A stretch of DNA of 37,882 bases, taken from Patescibacteria group bacterium (GTDB lineage: Bacteria > Patescibacteriota > Patescibacteriia > Patescibacteriales > UBA12465). The stretch lies in NCBI GenBank assembly GCA_029982795.1, contig JARRBY010000005.1, forward strand, positions 1-37,882, in the 5' to 3' direction. This document shows positions 1 to 7,586 of the stretch, piece after piece. A program made the translations under genes and the position numbers. The notes under the pieces are model-generated. The model made no database searches, was not told the origin of the DNA, and was given only the letters and a program-made list of their open reading frames with translations. The stretch's first letter is position 1; each line of letters begins with the position of its first letter.

Positions 1-9
1 ATGTTTATC

Positions 10-37
10 TTGACAATAGTTTAAATTTCGATATAAT
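10..37 (+). promoter_or_regulatory. Promoter of tRNA-Ala
   Basis: TTGACA (10-15) and TATAAT (32-37) are separated by 16 bp, a near-perfect sigma70-type promoter. The expected start is about position 44, so the transcript would begin a few bases before the 51-66 palindrome and the tRNA at 71. The match is direct; activity is inferred. Confidence 0.8.
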
Positions 38-50
38 TTTAGAGATATAT

Positions 51-70
51 TGTTCCTTAAGGAACATTTT
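51..70 (+). repeat. Perfect palindrome with T-tract between promoter and tRNA-Ala
   Basis: TGTTCC (51-56), TTAA, GGAACA (61-66) form a perfect 16-bp palindrome followed by four T, ending exactly where the tRNA begins. It can fold as a 6-bp hairpin at about +8 of the transcript, or serve as an operator. A near-identical palindrome with longer arms lies at 440-463. Function unknown. Confidence 0.7.
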
Positions 71-144
71 GGGCCATTAGCTCAGTTGGCTAGAGCGCTT
101 CCATGGCATGGAAGAGGTCAAGGGTTCAAGTCCCTTATGGTCCA
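71..144 (+). tRNA. tRNA-Ala (anticodon GGC)
   Basis: A full cloverleaf can be drawn: a 7-bp acceptor stem (GGGCCAT with ATGGTCC), D-arm GCTC/GAGC, anticodon stem CTTCC/GGAAG around loop ATGGCAT, and T-arm AGGG/CCCT with TTCAAGT. The acceptor stem carries the G3:U70 wobble that is the alanine identity element, and the discriminator base is A. The 3' CCA is not encoded. A strong promoter lies 34 bp upstream and an intrinsic terminator at 219-247. Confidence 0.97.
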
Positions 145-218
145 CTGAATAAAATATAAATATTTAATTATTTTTTTAATTTAAAATTTTTAATAAACTT
201 TGGTTTTTATTTATCATT

Positions 219-247
219 CCCAAGCATTTTTGCATGGGTATTTTTTT
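219..247 (+). terminator. Intrinsic terminator after tRNA-Ala
   Basis: Stem CCCA-A-GCA (219-226) pairs with TGC-A-TGGG (231-238) through one A.A mismatch around a TTTT loop, and is followed by a run of seven T from 241. It is the first terminator-like structure downstream of the tRNA. Confidence 0.65.
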
Positions 248-439
248 AAAAAATAGAAACAAGCTTAGTTATCAATGTTAGGGACAACAATTATTAATAT
301 TGATCACTTATTGATAAATTTATTCTTTGATATTAATAATAGAGACGGTTTTTCTTTCTTAATTTATATTTTTCTTTCTTTTTTGTTTTTAATATTTATA
401 TTTATATAATTAGTATTAATTTTATTTTACATGATTAAA

Positions 440-463
440 AAAATGTTCCTCAAGGAACATTTT
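440..463. repeat. Second TGTTCC/GGAACA palindrome
   Basis: AAAATGTTCC (440-449) and GGAACATTTT (454-463) are perfect 10-bp inverted arms around TCAA. The core differs from the 51-66 palindrome by one base (CTCAAG against CTTAAG). Flanking A and T runs make it look like a bidirectional terminator, but no gene ends nearby on either strand, so an operator or remnant of a repeat family is equally possible. Confidence 0.65.
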
Positions 464-787
464 AATAATAATTATTTTTATTTTAAAAATTATTACATAC
501 CACTTAATAAAATTAAAAGAAAAATAAATATTAATAAGTTGTTTTGATGTTTTAGACAATAAAATAAATTTTATATATTCTTTATGATTAATTTAAATAA
601 TTTTTAATTCATATTTTGTTACTTTTAGTCTACATTATTCTGGACTTTTCTTTATTAATTTATTAAATATTAGCAAAATATTTTAATGTGAAAAAAATGT
701 TAATAATTTTTATTTTTTCGCTAGTATTAGTATAATTATTTTTTTATTAATAAATTAGAAAAATAAAAAATAAATTAAAAAAATAAC

Positions 788-816
788 TTGAATAGAGCTT
801 ATTATTATTGTATAAT
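788..816 (+). promoter_or_regulatory. Promoter of trxB
   Basis: TTGAAT (788-793), 17-bp spacer, TATAAT (811-816). Expected start about 823, giving a leader of roughly 38 nt with no SD sequence. Confidence 0.7.
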
Positions 817-860
817 TAAAAAGTTAAAGCTAAAAAATCTTTTTAAAAATTTATAATTTT

Positions 861-1778
861 ATGTATGATGTTATAATCATTGGTTCTGGTCCAGCCGGTA
901 TGACGGCCGGCATTTATGCCGTTAGACGGGAGATGAAGACTTTAATAATTGGGAAAGAATTAGGTGGTCAGTTAATATGGACGAATAAAATTGAAAATTA
1001 TCCAGGTTTTGAAAGTATACAAGGCTTGGAATTAATTAATCGTATAAAAAATCAAGCACAAAAATTTGGTGTTGAATTTAAAGATGATGAAATAAAAAAA
1101 ATAGAAAGAGATGCTGATGACGGATCATTTCGTGTTTTTACAACCCGGGAAAAATATAGTGCAAAAACTATTATAGTTACTATGGGTTTGGCGCCTCGTC
1201 GTTTAGCTGTTCCCGGTGAAGTTGAATTATCAGGTCGTGGTATATCCTATTGTGCTAATTGTGATGGCCCTTTTTATAAAGATAAAAAAGTGGCTATTAT
1301 TGGTGGTGGCAATTCAGCTCTTGATGCGGCTGAATATATGTCTAAAATCGCCAGTGAAGTATATCTGGTTCATCGTGGTGAGTCTTTTCGGGCTTTTGAT
1401 ATTTTGGTAAGTGAAGTGATGGAGAGGAAAAATATTTTTATTTATAAAAATACTGAAGTCAAGCAAATTGTGGGTCAAGATAAGGTGGAAAAAATAATTA
1501 TTTTTGATAAGGTTAAAAATCAAGAAAAAGAAATAGCTGTTGATGGCGTGTTTATTGAAATAGGTCGTATTGCTAGTACAGATTTGTTAGCTGATTTTGT
1601 AGAAAGAGATGAAAGAGCTCAGATTATTGCAAAACCTAATATGGAAACCAAAACGCCTGGTATTTTTGCGGCGGGAGATGTTGTTTCTTGTGAATTTAAG
1701 CAAATAACAATTGCTATGGGGCAAGCAACAATTGCCGCTCTAAGCGCCTATCAATTCATTCAAATGAAAGAAAAATAA
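861..1778 (+). CDS. trxB: Thioredoxin reductase (TrxB/AhpF-type flavoprotein)
   Basis: Class-II pyridine-nucleotide-disulfide oxidoreductase that would pass electrons from NAD(P)H through FAD and a redox dithiol to thioredoxin in the cytoplasm. Seen in order: FAD-binding GSGPAG (8-13), GGQL (35-38), redox pair C131-A-N-C134 followed by DG, nucleotide-binding GGGNSA (148-153), HRGESFR (171-177), and the C-terminal AAGDV flavin motif. The length (305 aa) is normal for the family. The NADPH-clamp motif HRRxxxR of E. coli TrxB is only partly kept (HRGxxxR), so cofactor preference is uncertain; the CANC active site also differs from the usual CATC. A promoter lies at 788-816 and the gene appears monocistronic. 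No thioredoxin gene is in the window. Confidence 0.93.
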   Translation: MYDVIIIGSGPAGMTAGIYAVRREMKTLIIGKELGGQLIWTNKIENYPGFESIQGLELINRIKNQAQKFGVEFKDDEIKKIERDADDGSFRVFTTREKYSAKTIIVTMGLAPRRLAVPGEVELSGRGISYCANCDGPFYKDKKVAIIGGGNSALDAAEYMSKIASEVYLVHRGESFRAFDILVSEVMERKNIFIYKNTEVKQIVGQDKVEKIIIFDKVKNQEKEIAVDGVFIEIGRIASTDLLADFVERDERAQIIAKPNMETKTPGIFAAGDVVSCEFKQITIAMGQATIAALSAYQFIQMKEK

Positions 1779-1840
1779 AGAATTAGTTTATAATGACAAA
1801 GCTTGTTAGTTGTTTTTTTGTAGGAAAATAAGAATATTAT

Positions 1841-1849
1841 TGCTATAAT
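1841..1849 (+). promoter_or_regulatory. Extended -10 promoter of the glycan cluster
   Basis: TGC-TATAAT (1841-1849) is a perfect extended -10 element with no good -35 box. The start would be about 1856, 22 nt before the ATG at 1878. It probably drives the co-directional genes up to 6249. Confidence 0.6.
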
Positions 1850-1877
1850 AGAATTATAAAAATATAATTTAAATTTT

Positions 1878-3158
1878 ATGGCTAAGGAAAAATTAATTAA
1901 TTTGGTAGCGGCTGATATGGGTTATGGGCACCAAAGGGCAGCTTATCCTCTTTTAGGTTTAAGTGGCGGTGAAATGATTACAGTTAATGATTATAAAGGA
2001 ATTCCTGAGTGGGAAAAAGATATTTGGCTTGGTAATCTAAAATCTTATGAAAATATTTCTCGTTTTAAAAAGGTACCGGTAATCGGTAAGGGGGTTTTTG
2101 CAACGATGAATTATTTGCAACGAATAAAACCATTTTATCCTTTTCGTGATTTATCAAAACCAACCTTACAACAAAAATATTTTTATAAGCTAATAAAAAA
2201 AGGTTTAGGGAAAGATTTAATGGAAAAATTAGGAGATTCAAGGTTACCGTTAGTAACTACTTTTTTTGTTGGTATGTATATGGCAGAAGAGCATAATTAT
2301 CGTGGTGATATTTATGCTGTTGTTTGTGATGCTGATATTTCTCGTGCTTGGGCGCCACTTAACGCTAAAAGAAGTCGTGTAAAATTTTTTGTGCCAAATA
2401 GTCAGGTTAAAGCGAGATTAATTATGTATGGTGTTAAAGAAGACAATATAATTATTACCGGTTTTCCTTTGCCAACTGAAAATATAGGGGAGAAGAAAGA
2501 AATTTTGAAAAAAGATTTAGCGGTTCGGATTGCTAATCTTGATGTGGATTATGTTTATCGAGAAAAAGAAAAAGCATTATTAAAGAAAATAATTCCCGAT
2601 ACACTGGAGAACAGAAAAAAGAAAGCGATAAGTATTACTTTTGCGGTTGGTGGTGCAGGGGCCCAAAAAGAAATTGGTGGTGAAATTGTAAAAGAATTAG
2701 CTCCTTTTATAGTTAAAAATGAATTTGTGGTTAATTTAGTTGCTGGTATTAGACCGGAAGTGAAAGATTATTTTGAAATGGTGGTAAAGGACAATAATTT
2801 AAAATTAGGGAAAGATGTAAATATAATTTTTCATAAAGATAAGATTGAATATTTTAAATTGTTTAATAAAACTTTACGTCAAACAGATATATTGTGGACC
2901 AAGCCATCAGAATTATCTTTCTATAGTGGTTTGGGATTACCAATTATTATGTCAGAGACAGTTGGATCACAAGAGGATTTTAATCGTGCCTGGTTAATTG
3001 CAATTGGGGCCGGTATTGATAGTAAAGATGTCCGTCATGTAGATGAGTGGTTATTTGATATGTTAAAATCAGGGCGTTTAGCACGAGCAGCTATGGATGG
3101 ATTTTTAAATGCAGAGAATCAAGGAACATATAATATTGAGAAGGAGATAAAAAAATAA
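1878..3158 (+). CDS. GT-B-fold glycosyltransferase-like protein
   Basis: A 426-aa protein without membrane segments or signal peptide. The N-terminal ADMGYGHQRAA (about 12-22) matches the GxGH acceptor-loop style of MurG and MGDG-synthase-like GT-B enzymes. The C-terminal half has a glycine-rich AVGGAGA segment (about 255-261) and a KPSELSFYSGLGLPII region (about 343-358) like the nucleotide-sugar site of GT28 proteins, followed by VGSQEDFNRAWL. I infer a glycosyltransferase or a close non-catalytic relative; donor and acceptor are unknown. It opens a run of same-strand genes (transporter, hydrolase-like, GT2, DoxX-like), with the next gene 2 nt downstream, which points to a shared glycan or lipid-sugar role. 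Confidence 0.6.
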   Translation: MAKEKLINLVAADMGYGHQRAAYPLLGLSGGEMITVNDYKGIPEWEKDIWLGNLKSYENISRFKKVPVIGKGVFATMNYLQRIKPFYPFRDLSKPTLQQKYFYKLIKKGLGKDLMEKLGDSRLPLVTTFFVGMYMAEEHNYRGDIYAVVCDADISRAWAPLNAKRSRVKFFVPNSQVKARLIMYGVKEDNIIITGFPLPTENIGEKKEILKKDLAVRIANLDVDYVYREKEKALLKKIIPDTLENRKKKAISITFAVGGAGAQKEIGGEIVKELAPFIVKNEFVVNLVAGIRPEVKDYFEMVVKDNNLKLGKDVNIIFHKDKIEYFKLFNKTLRQTDILWTKPSELSFYSGLGLPIIMSETVGSQEDFNRAWLIAIGAGIDSKDVRHVDEWLFDMLKSGRLARAAMDGFLNAENQGTYNIEKEIKK

Positions 3159-3160
3159 AT

Positions 3161-4099
3161 ATGAATTGGTTAACAGTTGCTCTAACAGCTTATTTATTAT
3201 TAGCCATCGCTAATCTTTTAGACAAATTTTTAGTTGATAATGTTTTAAAAAGTAGTAAAGCTTACGCCTTTATTAATGGTATTATGGGGTTACTGGTTTT
3301 TGTTGCAGCTCCCTGGTTTTTGAATTGGCCTGGATTTTTTTGGTTTTCATTTAATATATTTTCTGGGTTTTTATTTGCTCTTGCTCTGTGGTCGCTTTAT
3401 GAATCTTTAAAACGGGGCGATGCTTCTCGAGTTTTAGTTTTTATTGGTGGCCTTACCCCGCTTTTTTCTATTTTATTTTCCATTATATTATTTCAAGAGA
3501 AATTTAGTGTAAATCAGTGGTTTGGGATGGGGTTTATGTTATTAGGGGTTTTGCTAATTGCTTTTTTACCTCAATCAAGAAATTTTTTATGGCGATTTCT
3601 TCATTGGCTTGGTTTGAAAAAAGAAAATTTAAAAGCGGGGTTAGACGTTGCTTTAGCTTCTGCCTTTTTTTATTCTCTTTATTTTATAGCAACAAAATAT
3701 GCTTATAGTAATCAGCCATTTGTTAGTACTTTTTTATGGACTCGTTTGGGCGCAGCTATCTTTGTCTCTTTCTTTCTTTTTAATAAAAAAAATAGAGCTG
3801 ATATTTATGATTTGTTTAAGAAAAAGACCCCAACTAAAAATCAAGGTTTAGTAGTATTTAATCAAGCTTTAGGTTCAGGTGGTTTTTTGTTGCAGAATTA
3901 CGCTATTTCTTTAGGATCAGTTGCCATTATTAATGCTTTACAAGGCTTTCAGTATGCTTTTTTATTAATAATTAGTTCTATTTTAGCGGTTTTTTATCCT
4001 AAATTATTAAAAGAGACTTTTTCTTGGCCTATTATTTTACAAAAAACTGGAGCGGTTTTGTTAATTGGTGTGGGATTATATTTTATTGCTCTCTCATAG
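3161..4099 (+). CDS. EamA/DMT-family membrane transporter
   Basis: A polytopic inner-membrane protein of 312 aa with about ten hydrophobic helices in two similar halves of five, the layout of drug/metabolite transporters (EamA). The short charged loop near residues 205-225 separates the halves. The N-terminal half contains SLKRGDASRVLVFIGGLTPLF and the C-terminal half QNYAISLGSVAIINALQGFQ; both resemble the region of EamA repeats with a small-residue helix after a charged loop. The start is 2 nt after the GT-B-like gene. In this setting it may flip a glycan precursor or export a metabolite; the substrate cannot be read from sequence. Confidence 0.75.
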   Translation: MNWLTVALTAYLLLAIANLLDKFLVDNVLKSSKAYAFINGIMGLLVFVAAPWFLNWPGFFWFSFNIFSGFLFALALWSLYESLKRGDASRVLVFIGGLTPLFSILFSIILFQEKFSVNQWFGMGFMLLGVLLIAFLPQSRNFLWRFLHWLGLKKENLKAGLDVALASAFFYSLYFIATKYAYSNQPFVSTFLWTRLGAAIFVSFFLFNKKNRADIYDLFKKKTPTKNQGLVVFNQALGSGGFLLQNYAISLGSVAIINALQGFQYAFLLIISSILAVFYPKLLKETFSWPIILQKTGAVLLIGVGLYFIALS

Positions 4100-4109
4100 T
4101 TAAATCATT

Positions 4110-5162
4110 ATGTTTTTTAAAAGGATAAAAAAATTATTTCATCATCAGAAAACGTGGTTAGGACGTAATAAAAAATGGTTGTGGTTATTTTTTATTTTAT
4201 TAATAATTATAGTTATTTTTTATTTTTTAAAAATTGCTAAAAATTATCCCCTAAAACAAGATTTGAAACATGATCCTGATTTTTTTGGTGTTACCTTCTC
4301 TACTAAATTCTGTGAAGAAATTGGCCTTGATTGGCAAGAAACTTATTTGGCTATACTTGATGATTTGAAGGTAAAGGAAATTCGTTTGCCAATTTATTGG
4401 GATGAAATTGAAACTGAGCCTGGTGTTTTTGATTTTTCTCAGTATGATTATATGATACAGGAAGGTGAAAAGAGAGGCGTTAATTTTGTAGTTAATATTG
4501 GTTGGCGTTTACCACGCTGGCCAGAGTGCCATGCTCCTGACTGGACCAATAAGGAAACCTTAGAATCCACAAAAGCAAAAGTTGTTAGAATGTTAATTGC
4601 AACAGTTAGTCATTATAAAGATTATGATTCTATTGTTGCTTGGCAGTTGGAAAATGAGCCTTTTTTTAATGAATTTGGTGTTTGTCCCCAAAGTGATGAA
4701 TGGTTTTTTGAGAAAGAGTTAGAAACAGTAAGAGCGCTTGATAATCGGCCAATTATTATTTCTGCTACCGGAGAATTGAGTTTATGGCGTAAGGAAGCGA
4801 AGTTGGCTGATATTTTTGGGAGTACCATGTATCGAGTTGTTTGGGGTAGTTGGACCGGTTATGTGCGTTATCCTATCCCTGCTTGGTTTTATCGTTTTAA
4901 GGCATATTTAGCTAATATTAAACCTGAAAATAGAATAATTATTGAACTACAAGCAGAGCCATGGGTTCCAAAAGGAAGCATTATTTATCTTTCTGATGAA
5001 GAAGCTAATAAATCATTTAATATTGATCAGTTTAAGGCTAATTTGCAATTTGCTATTAACACTAAGTTTAAAAAAGCCTATTTATGGGGGGTTGAATGGT
5101 GGTATTATAAATATAAAAATGGTAATCCCGAATATTGGGAATTAGCTAAAACATTATTTTAA
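4110..5162 (+). CDS. Membrane-anchored glycoside-hydrolase-like protein (clan GH-A TIM barrel)
   Basis: 350 aa: a basic N-terminus, one membrane anchor (about 23-41), then an extracytoplasmic catalytic-type domain. Early barrel strands read VKEIRLPIYWDEIETEPGVFDFS. The acid/base motif ENEPF follows VAWQL (about 175-183). A second glutamate in IIELQAEPW (about 278-286) sits where the clan GH-A nucleophile is expected. This resembles GH5/GH39/GH42-type enzymes, but the family cannot be fixed by eye. It probably cuts or transfers surface glycan. The next gene starts directly after its stop codon, so the two are co-translated. A second anchored TIM-barrel protein lies at 36563-37678. Confidence 0.75.
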   Translation: MFFKRIKKLFHHQKTWLGRNKKWLWLFFILLIIIVIFYFLKIAKNYPLKQDLKHDPDFFGVTFSTKFCEEIGLDWQETYLAILDDLKVKEIRLPIYWDEIETEPGVFDFSQYDYMIQEGEKRGVNFVVNIGWRLPRWPECHAPDWTNKETLESTKAKVVRMLIATVSHYKDYDSIVAWQLENEPFFNEFGVCPQSDEWFFEKELETVRALDNRPIIISATGELSLWRKEAKLADIFGSTMYRVVWGSWTGYVRYPIPAWFYRFKAYLANIKPENRIIIELQAEPWVPKGSIIYLSDEEANKSFNIDQFKANLQFAINTKFKKAYLWGVEWWYYKYKNGNPEYWELAKTLF

Positions 5163-5870
5163 ATGTTGTCTATTATTATTCCAACTTTAAATGAAGAGAA
5201 ATATTTACCGCGTTTACTAGAGTCAATAAGAAGACAAAGTTTTTCGGATTATGAAATAATAGTTTCTGATGCTGGTTCAACTGATAAAACGGAATTTGTG
5301 GCTAAAGAAGCGGGGGTGATTTTTATTTTAAGTAATAAAATTAAACATCCATCATATCAACGTAACGCAGGCGCACGTGTAGCTAAAGGTGATATTTTAT
5401 TATTTTTAGATGCAGATTCTCAATTGCCAGAAAATTTCTTAATTAAAGCGATGGGGGAATTTAAAAAGCGTAATTTAACGGGCGCAGGTTTTTATATAAA
5501 ATTTAATCCTAATCGTTTTTATTATAATTTCTATTCGGGGATATCTAATTTTATTTGTTTCTGTAAACAGTGGGGTAATTATCCTGTTGCTGTCGGTGCC
5601 GGTCTTATGTCGTTTAAAAATAGCCATGATATAATTTCTGGTTTTGATCCTGAGGTGCGTTTGGCTGAAGATTATGATTATTGTTATCGTTTATCAAAAG
5701 TAGGAAAGTTTAGAATGATTAAGGGGGTACGTTTACTTTATTCTGCTCGTCGGATTGAAAAAGAGGGTTTTATAGTTTCTGGTTTAAAGTGGCTACATAT
5801 GGGTTTTTATACATTAACGCACCAAACGATTAAAAAAGATATTATCAAATATGATTTTGGTAAATTTTAA
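5163..5870 (+). CDS. Family 2 glycosyltransferase
   Basis: GT-A fold transferase of 235 aa. MLSIIIPTLNEEKYLPRLLES is the classic GT2 opening; then VSDAGSTDKT (about 34-43), the metal-binding DxD in FLDADSQ (about 81-87), and AEDYDYCYRL (about 167-176), the ED motif that supplies the base. No membrane segment is evident apart from a weakly hydrophobic C-terminus, so it probably works at the inner face of the membrane. The ATG immediately follows the stop of the hydrolase-like gene, and its own end overlaps the next gene by 20 nt, showing tight translational coupling. The sugar and acceptor are unknown. Confidence 0.88.
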   Translation: MLSIIIPTLNEEKYLPRLLESIRRQSFSDYEIIVSDAGSTDKTEFVAKEAGVIFILSNKIKHPSYQRNAGARVAKGDILLFLDADSQLPENFLIKAMGEFKKRNLTGAGFYIKFNPNRFYYNFYSGISNFICFCKQWGNYPVAVGAGLMSFKNSHDIISGFDPEVRLAEDYDYCYRLSKVGKFRMIKGVRLLYSARRIEKEGFIVSGLKWLHMGFYTLTHQTIKKDIIKYDFGKF

Positions 5871-6249
5871 AAAAAATCCAGAAAATTTATTACGTTTATG
5901 TATTGCCCTTGTATTTATAAGTGCCGGTACTTATAGAATATTTAATCCTGAGGCAGCTATGTTAGAATTAAATAATTTATATTTACCTACATTTTTAAGT
6001 TGGTTTTTAATTTTTTTTGAAATTATAGGAGGAGGGTACTTATTATTTAAAGGAAAGTATTGGCGAAAAGTAGCTTTAGTTTTTGTTCTTTTTTTATTTC
6101 TTGCGCTTATTAATGCTTGGCGAGTAAATTGGCGGTATTTATTGGATAATATTGGAGAATTGTTTATTTTTAATATAACGCCAACCGATTTTTTTCTTCA
6201 CTTTGTTTTTCTTATTATACTTCTTTCTTTCTTTTTGAAACCAGATTAA
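5851..6249 (+). CDS. DoxX-like small membrane protein
   Basis: 132 aa with four hydrophobic helices. The opening RLCIALVFISAGTYRIFNPE and the later FEIIGGGYLLF match the DoxX/DUF417-type pattern (LR..lglvFl.aG..k..., then E..ggl.L). DoxX proteins are small membrane proteins of poorly defined redox or transport role. It overlaps the GT2 by 20 nt and ends the co-directional cluster just before the terminator at 6255-6285. The family assignment is by pattern only. Confidence 0.65.
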   Translation: MILVNFKKNPENLLRLCIALVFISAGTYRIFNPEAAMLELNNLYLPTFLSWFLIFFEIIGGGYLLFKGKYWRKVALVFVLFLFLALINAWRVNWRYLLDNIGELFIFNITPTDFFLHFVFLIILLSFFLKPD

Positions 6250-6254
6250 AAATA

Positions 6255-6285
6255 AAAACAATCTTTAAAGAGATTGTTTTTATTT
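6255..6285. terminator. Bidirectional intrinsic terminator
   Basis: AAAACAATCT (6255-6264) and AGATTGTTTT (6271-6280) form a perfect 10-bp stem with a 6-nt loop. T-runs follow on the plus side and A-runs precede it, so it can end both the plus-strand glycan cluster and the minus-strand tRNA-Gly transcript. Confidence 0.85.
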
Positions 6286-6288
6286 ATG

Positions 6289-6361
6289 AGCGGGTAACGG
6301 GAATCGAACCCGTCTCTTCAGCTTGGAAGGCTGACATAATGAGCCACTATACGATACCCGC
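6289..6361 (-). tRNA. tRNA-Gly (anticodon TCC)
   Basis: Read on the minus strand: acceptor GCGGGTA paired with TACCCGC, anticodon stem CAGC/GCTG around loop CTTCCAA (anticodon TCC), T-arm ACGGG/CCCGT with TTCGATT, and discriminator T as usual for bacterial tRNA-Gly. No CCA is encoded. It lies 55 nt downstream of the MFS gene and may be processed from the lgt-MFS transcript. Confidence 0.97.
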
Positions 6362-6416
6362 TTTAAGGAAAACTATTTTTAATATTATAAGAAAATATTG
6401 GGAAAGTCAATTTTTA

Positions 6417-7586
6417 TTATTTAGTATCTTTTATAAAATAAATTGAGAAAAAGGCGGGAATAATAATTAAAGCTAGAACTAAGAAGACATAATTAATTGG
6501 TAAAAATAAAAGGGTTAAAGCGGCAAAGGCAGTGCCAATTACAAAACCCAAGGGATTGGTCATTCGAAATATATTAATAAGACCCAAGTCTTTGGCATTT
6601 ATATTTTTGAAGAAATATGAGTCACGTGTTGCTTCTACCATTGCGGCACCAATACGACTAAAGAATAAGGTAATTGCCCATAAAATAACAGCCGGAGTTT
6701 TAATATAAAAAAACAATAAAGAAGAAGCGAAAATAATTAGTAAACCTAAAAGCATTATTTCTTTTTCGCCTAAATATTTATCAGCCATTAAACCAATTGG
6801 AATTTCAAAAATAATAAAAGGTAAAAGCATAAAAGAGAAAATCCAACCTAATTGTGACCAGTCCATACCTAAAGTTTGATTAAGATATAAAGGGATATAT
6901 AAAACGGCACCACTAAAAAAGATGTTTAAAGCAATCGCCGCAATAAAAACCCCTTTTAAATTTTTATTTTTCCAAATTTTTAAAAAACTAACTCCAATTT
7001 TTTCCTTAGTTTTTTTTGTTTTATCTTTTAAATTATTTTTTTGTTTTATAATTACTAAAAATACAGGTATTAATAATAATGATGCTAATAAAAATGATAA
7101 AGGATAACCACCTTTTTCAATTAAGTTAGCTGAGATTATTGGGCCTATGATCCAACCCAGATTATAGCAGGTTAAATAGATCGTTCTTATTTTTCCGGTA
7201 TTTTTATCATCTGAAACTTCTTCTAGAAAAATATCAATATTAATCCAAATTAAATTAGAGGTAACGATAAAAAACATTAAGCTGATAGTGGCTGAAACTG
7301 GTCCGCTGGTAGCTGCCAGTGACAATAAACTAGCGCCAAGTAAGATAAGGATGTTTTTGCTAGTAAAATAATTACCTAATTTATAAATTAGATTAGGAAA
7401 GCTTGCAATGGCGATTATAGTAATAAGGTTGCTAAAAACAAAAAATAAACTTACCCAACTAAGACTGATATATTTTCCTAAAAAACTTGATTGTATATAT
7501 GATATAAGGGCAACTGAGGAGGCAATTACAAACCCTAGAAAATACAAAGTAGTTCTCCTCATTTTATTGGTTTTTTTTGCTGACAT
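6417..7586 (-). CDS. MFS transporter
   Basis: 389 aa with about twelve hydrophobic helices in two six-helix halves joined by a basic loop (about 185-200, KQKNNLKDKTKKTKEK). PIGLMADKYLGEKEIMLLG after helix 8 matches the major-facilitator loop motif G...D+.G+r..l. The substrate is not recognisable; a drug or metabolite exporter is likely. The first ATG overlaps the end of lgt by 23 nt; a second ATG (7562, starting MRRTTLYF) begins 1 nt after the lgt stop and is an equally good start. Neither has an SD, which fits translational coupling to lgt. Confidence 0.83.
   Translation of the reverse strand: MSAKKTNKMRRTTLYFLGFVIASSVALISYIQSSFLGKYISLSWVSLFFVFSNLITIIAIASFPNLIYKLGNYFTSKNILILLGASLLSLAATSGPVSATISLMFFIVTSNLIWINIDIFLEEVSDDKNTGKIRTIYLTCYNLGWIIGPIISANLIEKGGYPLSFLLASLLLIPVFLVIIKQKNNLKDKTKKTKEKIGVSFLKIWKNKNLKGVFIAAIALNIFFSGAVLYIPLYLNQTLGMDWSQLGWIFSFMLLPFIIFEIPIGLMADKYLGEKEIMLLGLLIIFASSLLFFYIKTPAVILWAITLFFSRIGAAMVEATRDSYFFKNINAKDLGLINIFRMTNPLGFVIGTAFAALTLLFLPINYVFLVLALIIIPAFFSIYFIKDTK

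Larger units (their letters stand above)
145..860. other. Long AT-rich non-coding stretch
   Basis: About 700 bases without a credible gene, the longest gap in the window and extremely AT-rich. It holds the tRNA terminator (219-247), an 11-bp inverted repeat (290-300 with 330-340, ATTATTAATAT, 29-bp spacer), the 440-463 palindrome and the trxB promoter (788-816). I see no DnaA-box cluster, no iterons and no recognisable structured RNA. The AT-rich inverted repeat could be chance. Confidence 0.6.

Noticed and set aside
290-340. 11-bp AT-only inverted repeat as a regulatory element
   Set aside because: ATTATTAATAT arms are expected by chance in DNA this AT-rich; recorded only as part of the gap description.
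816-846. TTAAAAAG/CTTTTTAA inverted repeat in the trxB leader as a further promoter-proximal hairpin
   Set aside because: The left arm starts before the expected transcription start, the stem is almost all A-T, and no U-tract follows, so it was not counted with the four better cases.
145-860. Chromosome replication origin
   Set aside because: AT-rich and gene-free, but I find no cluster of TTATCCACA-like boxes and neither dnaA nor dnaN is adjacent.
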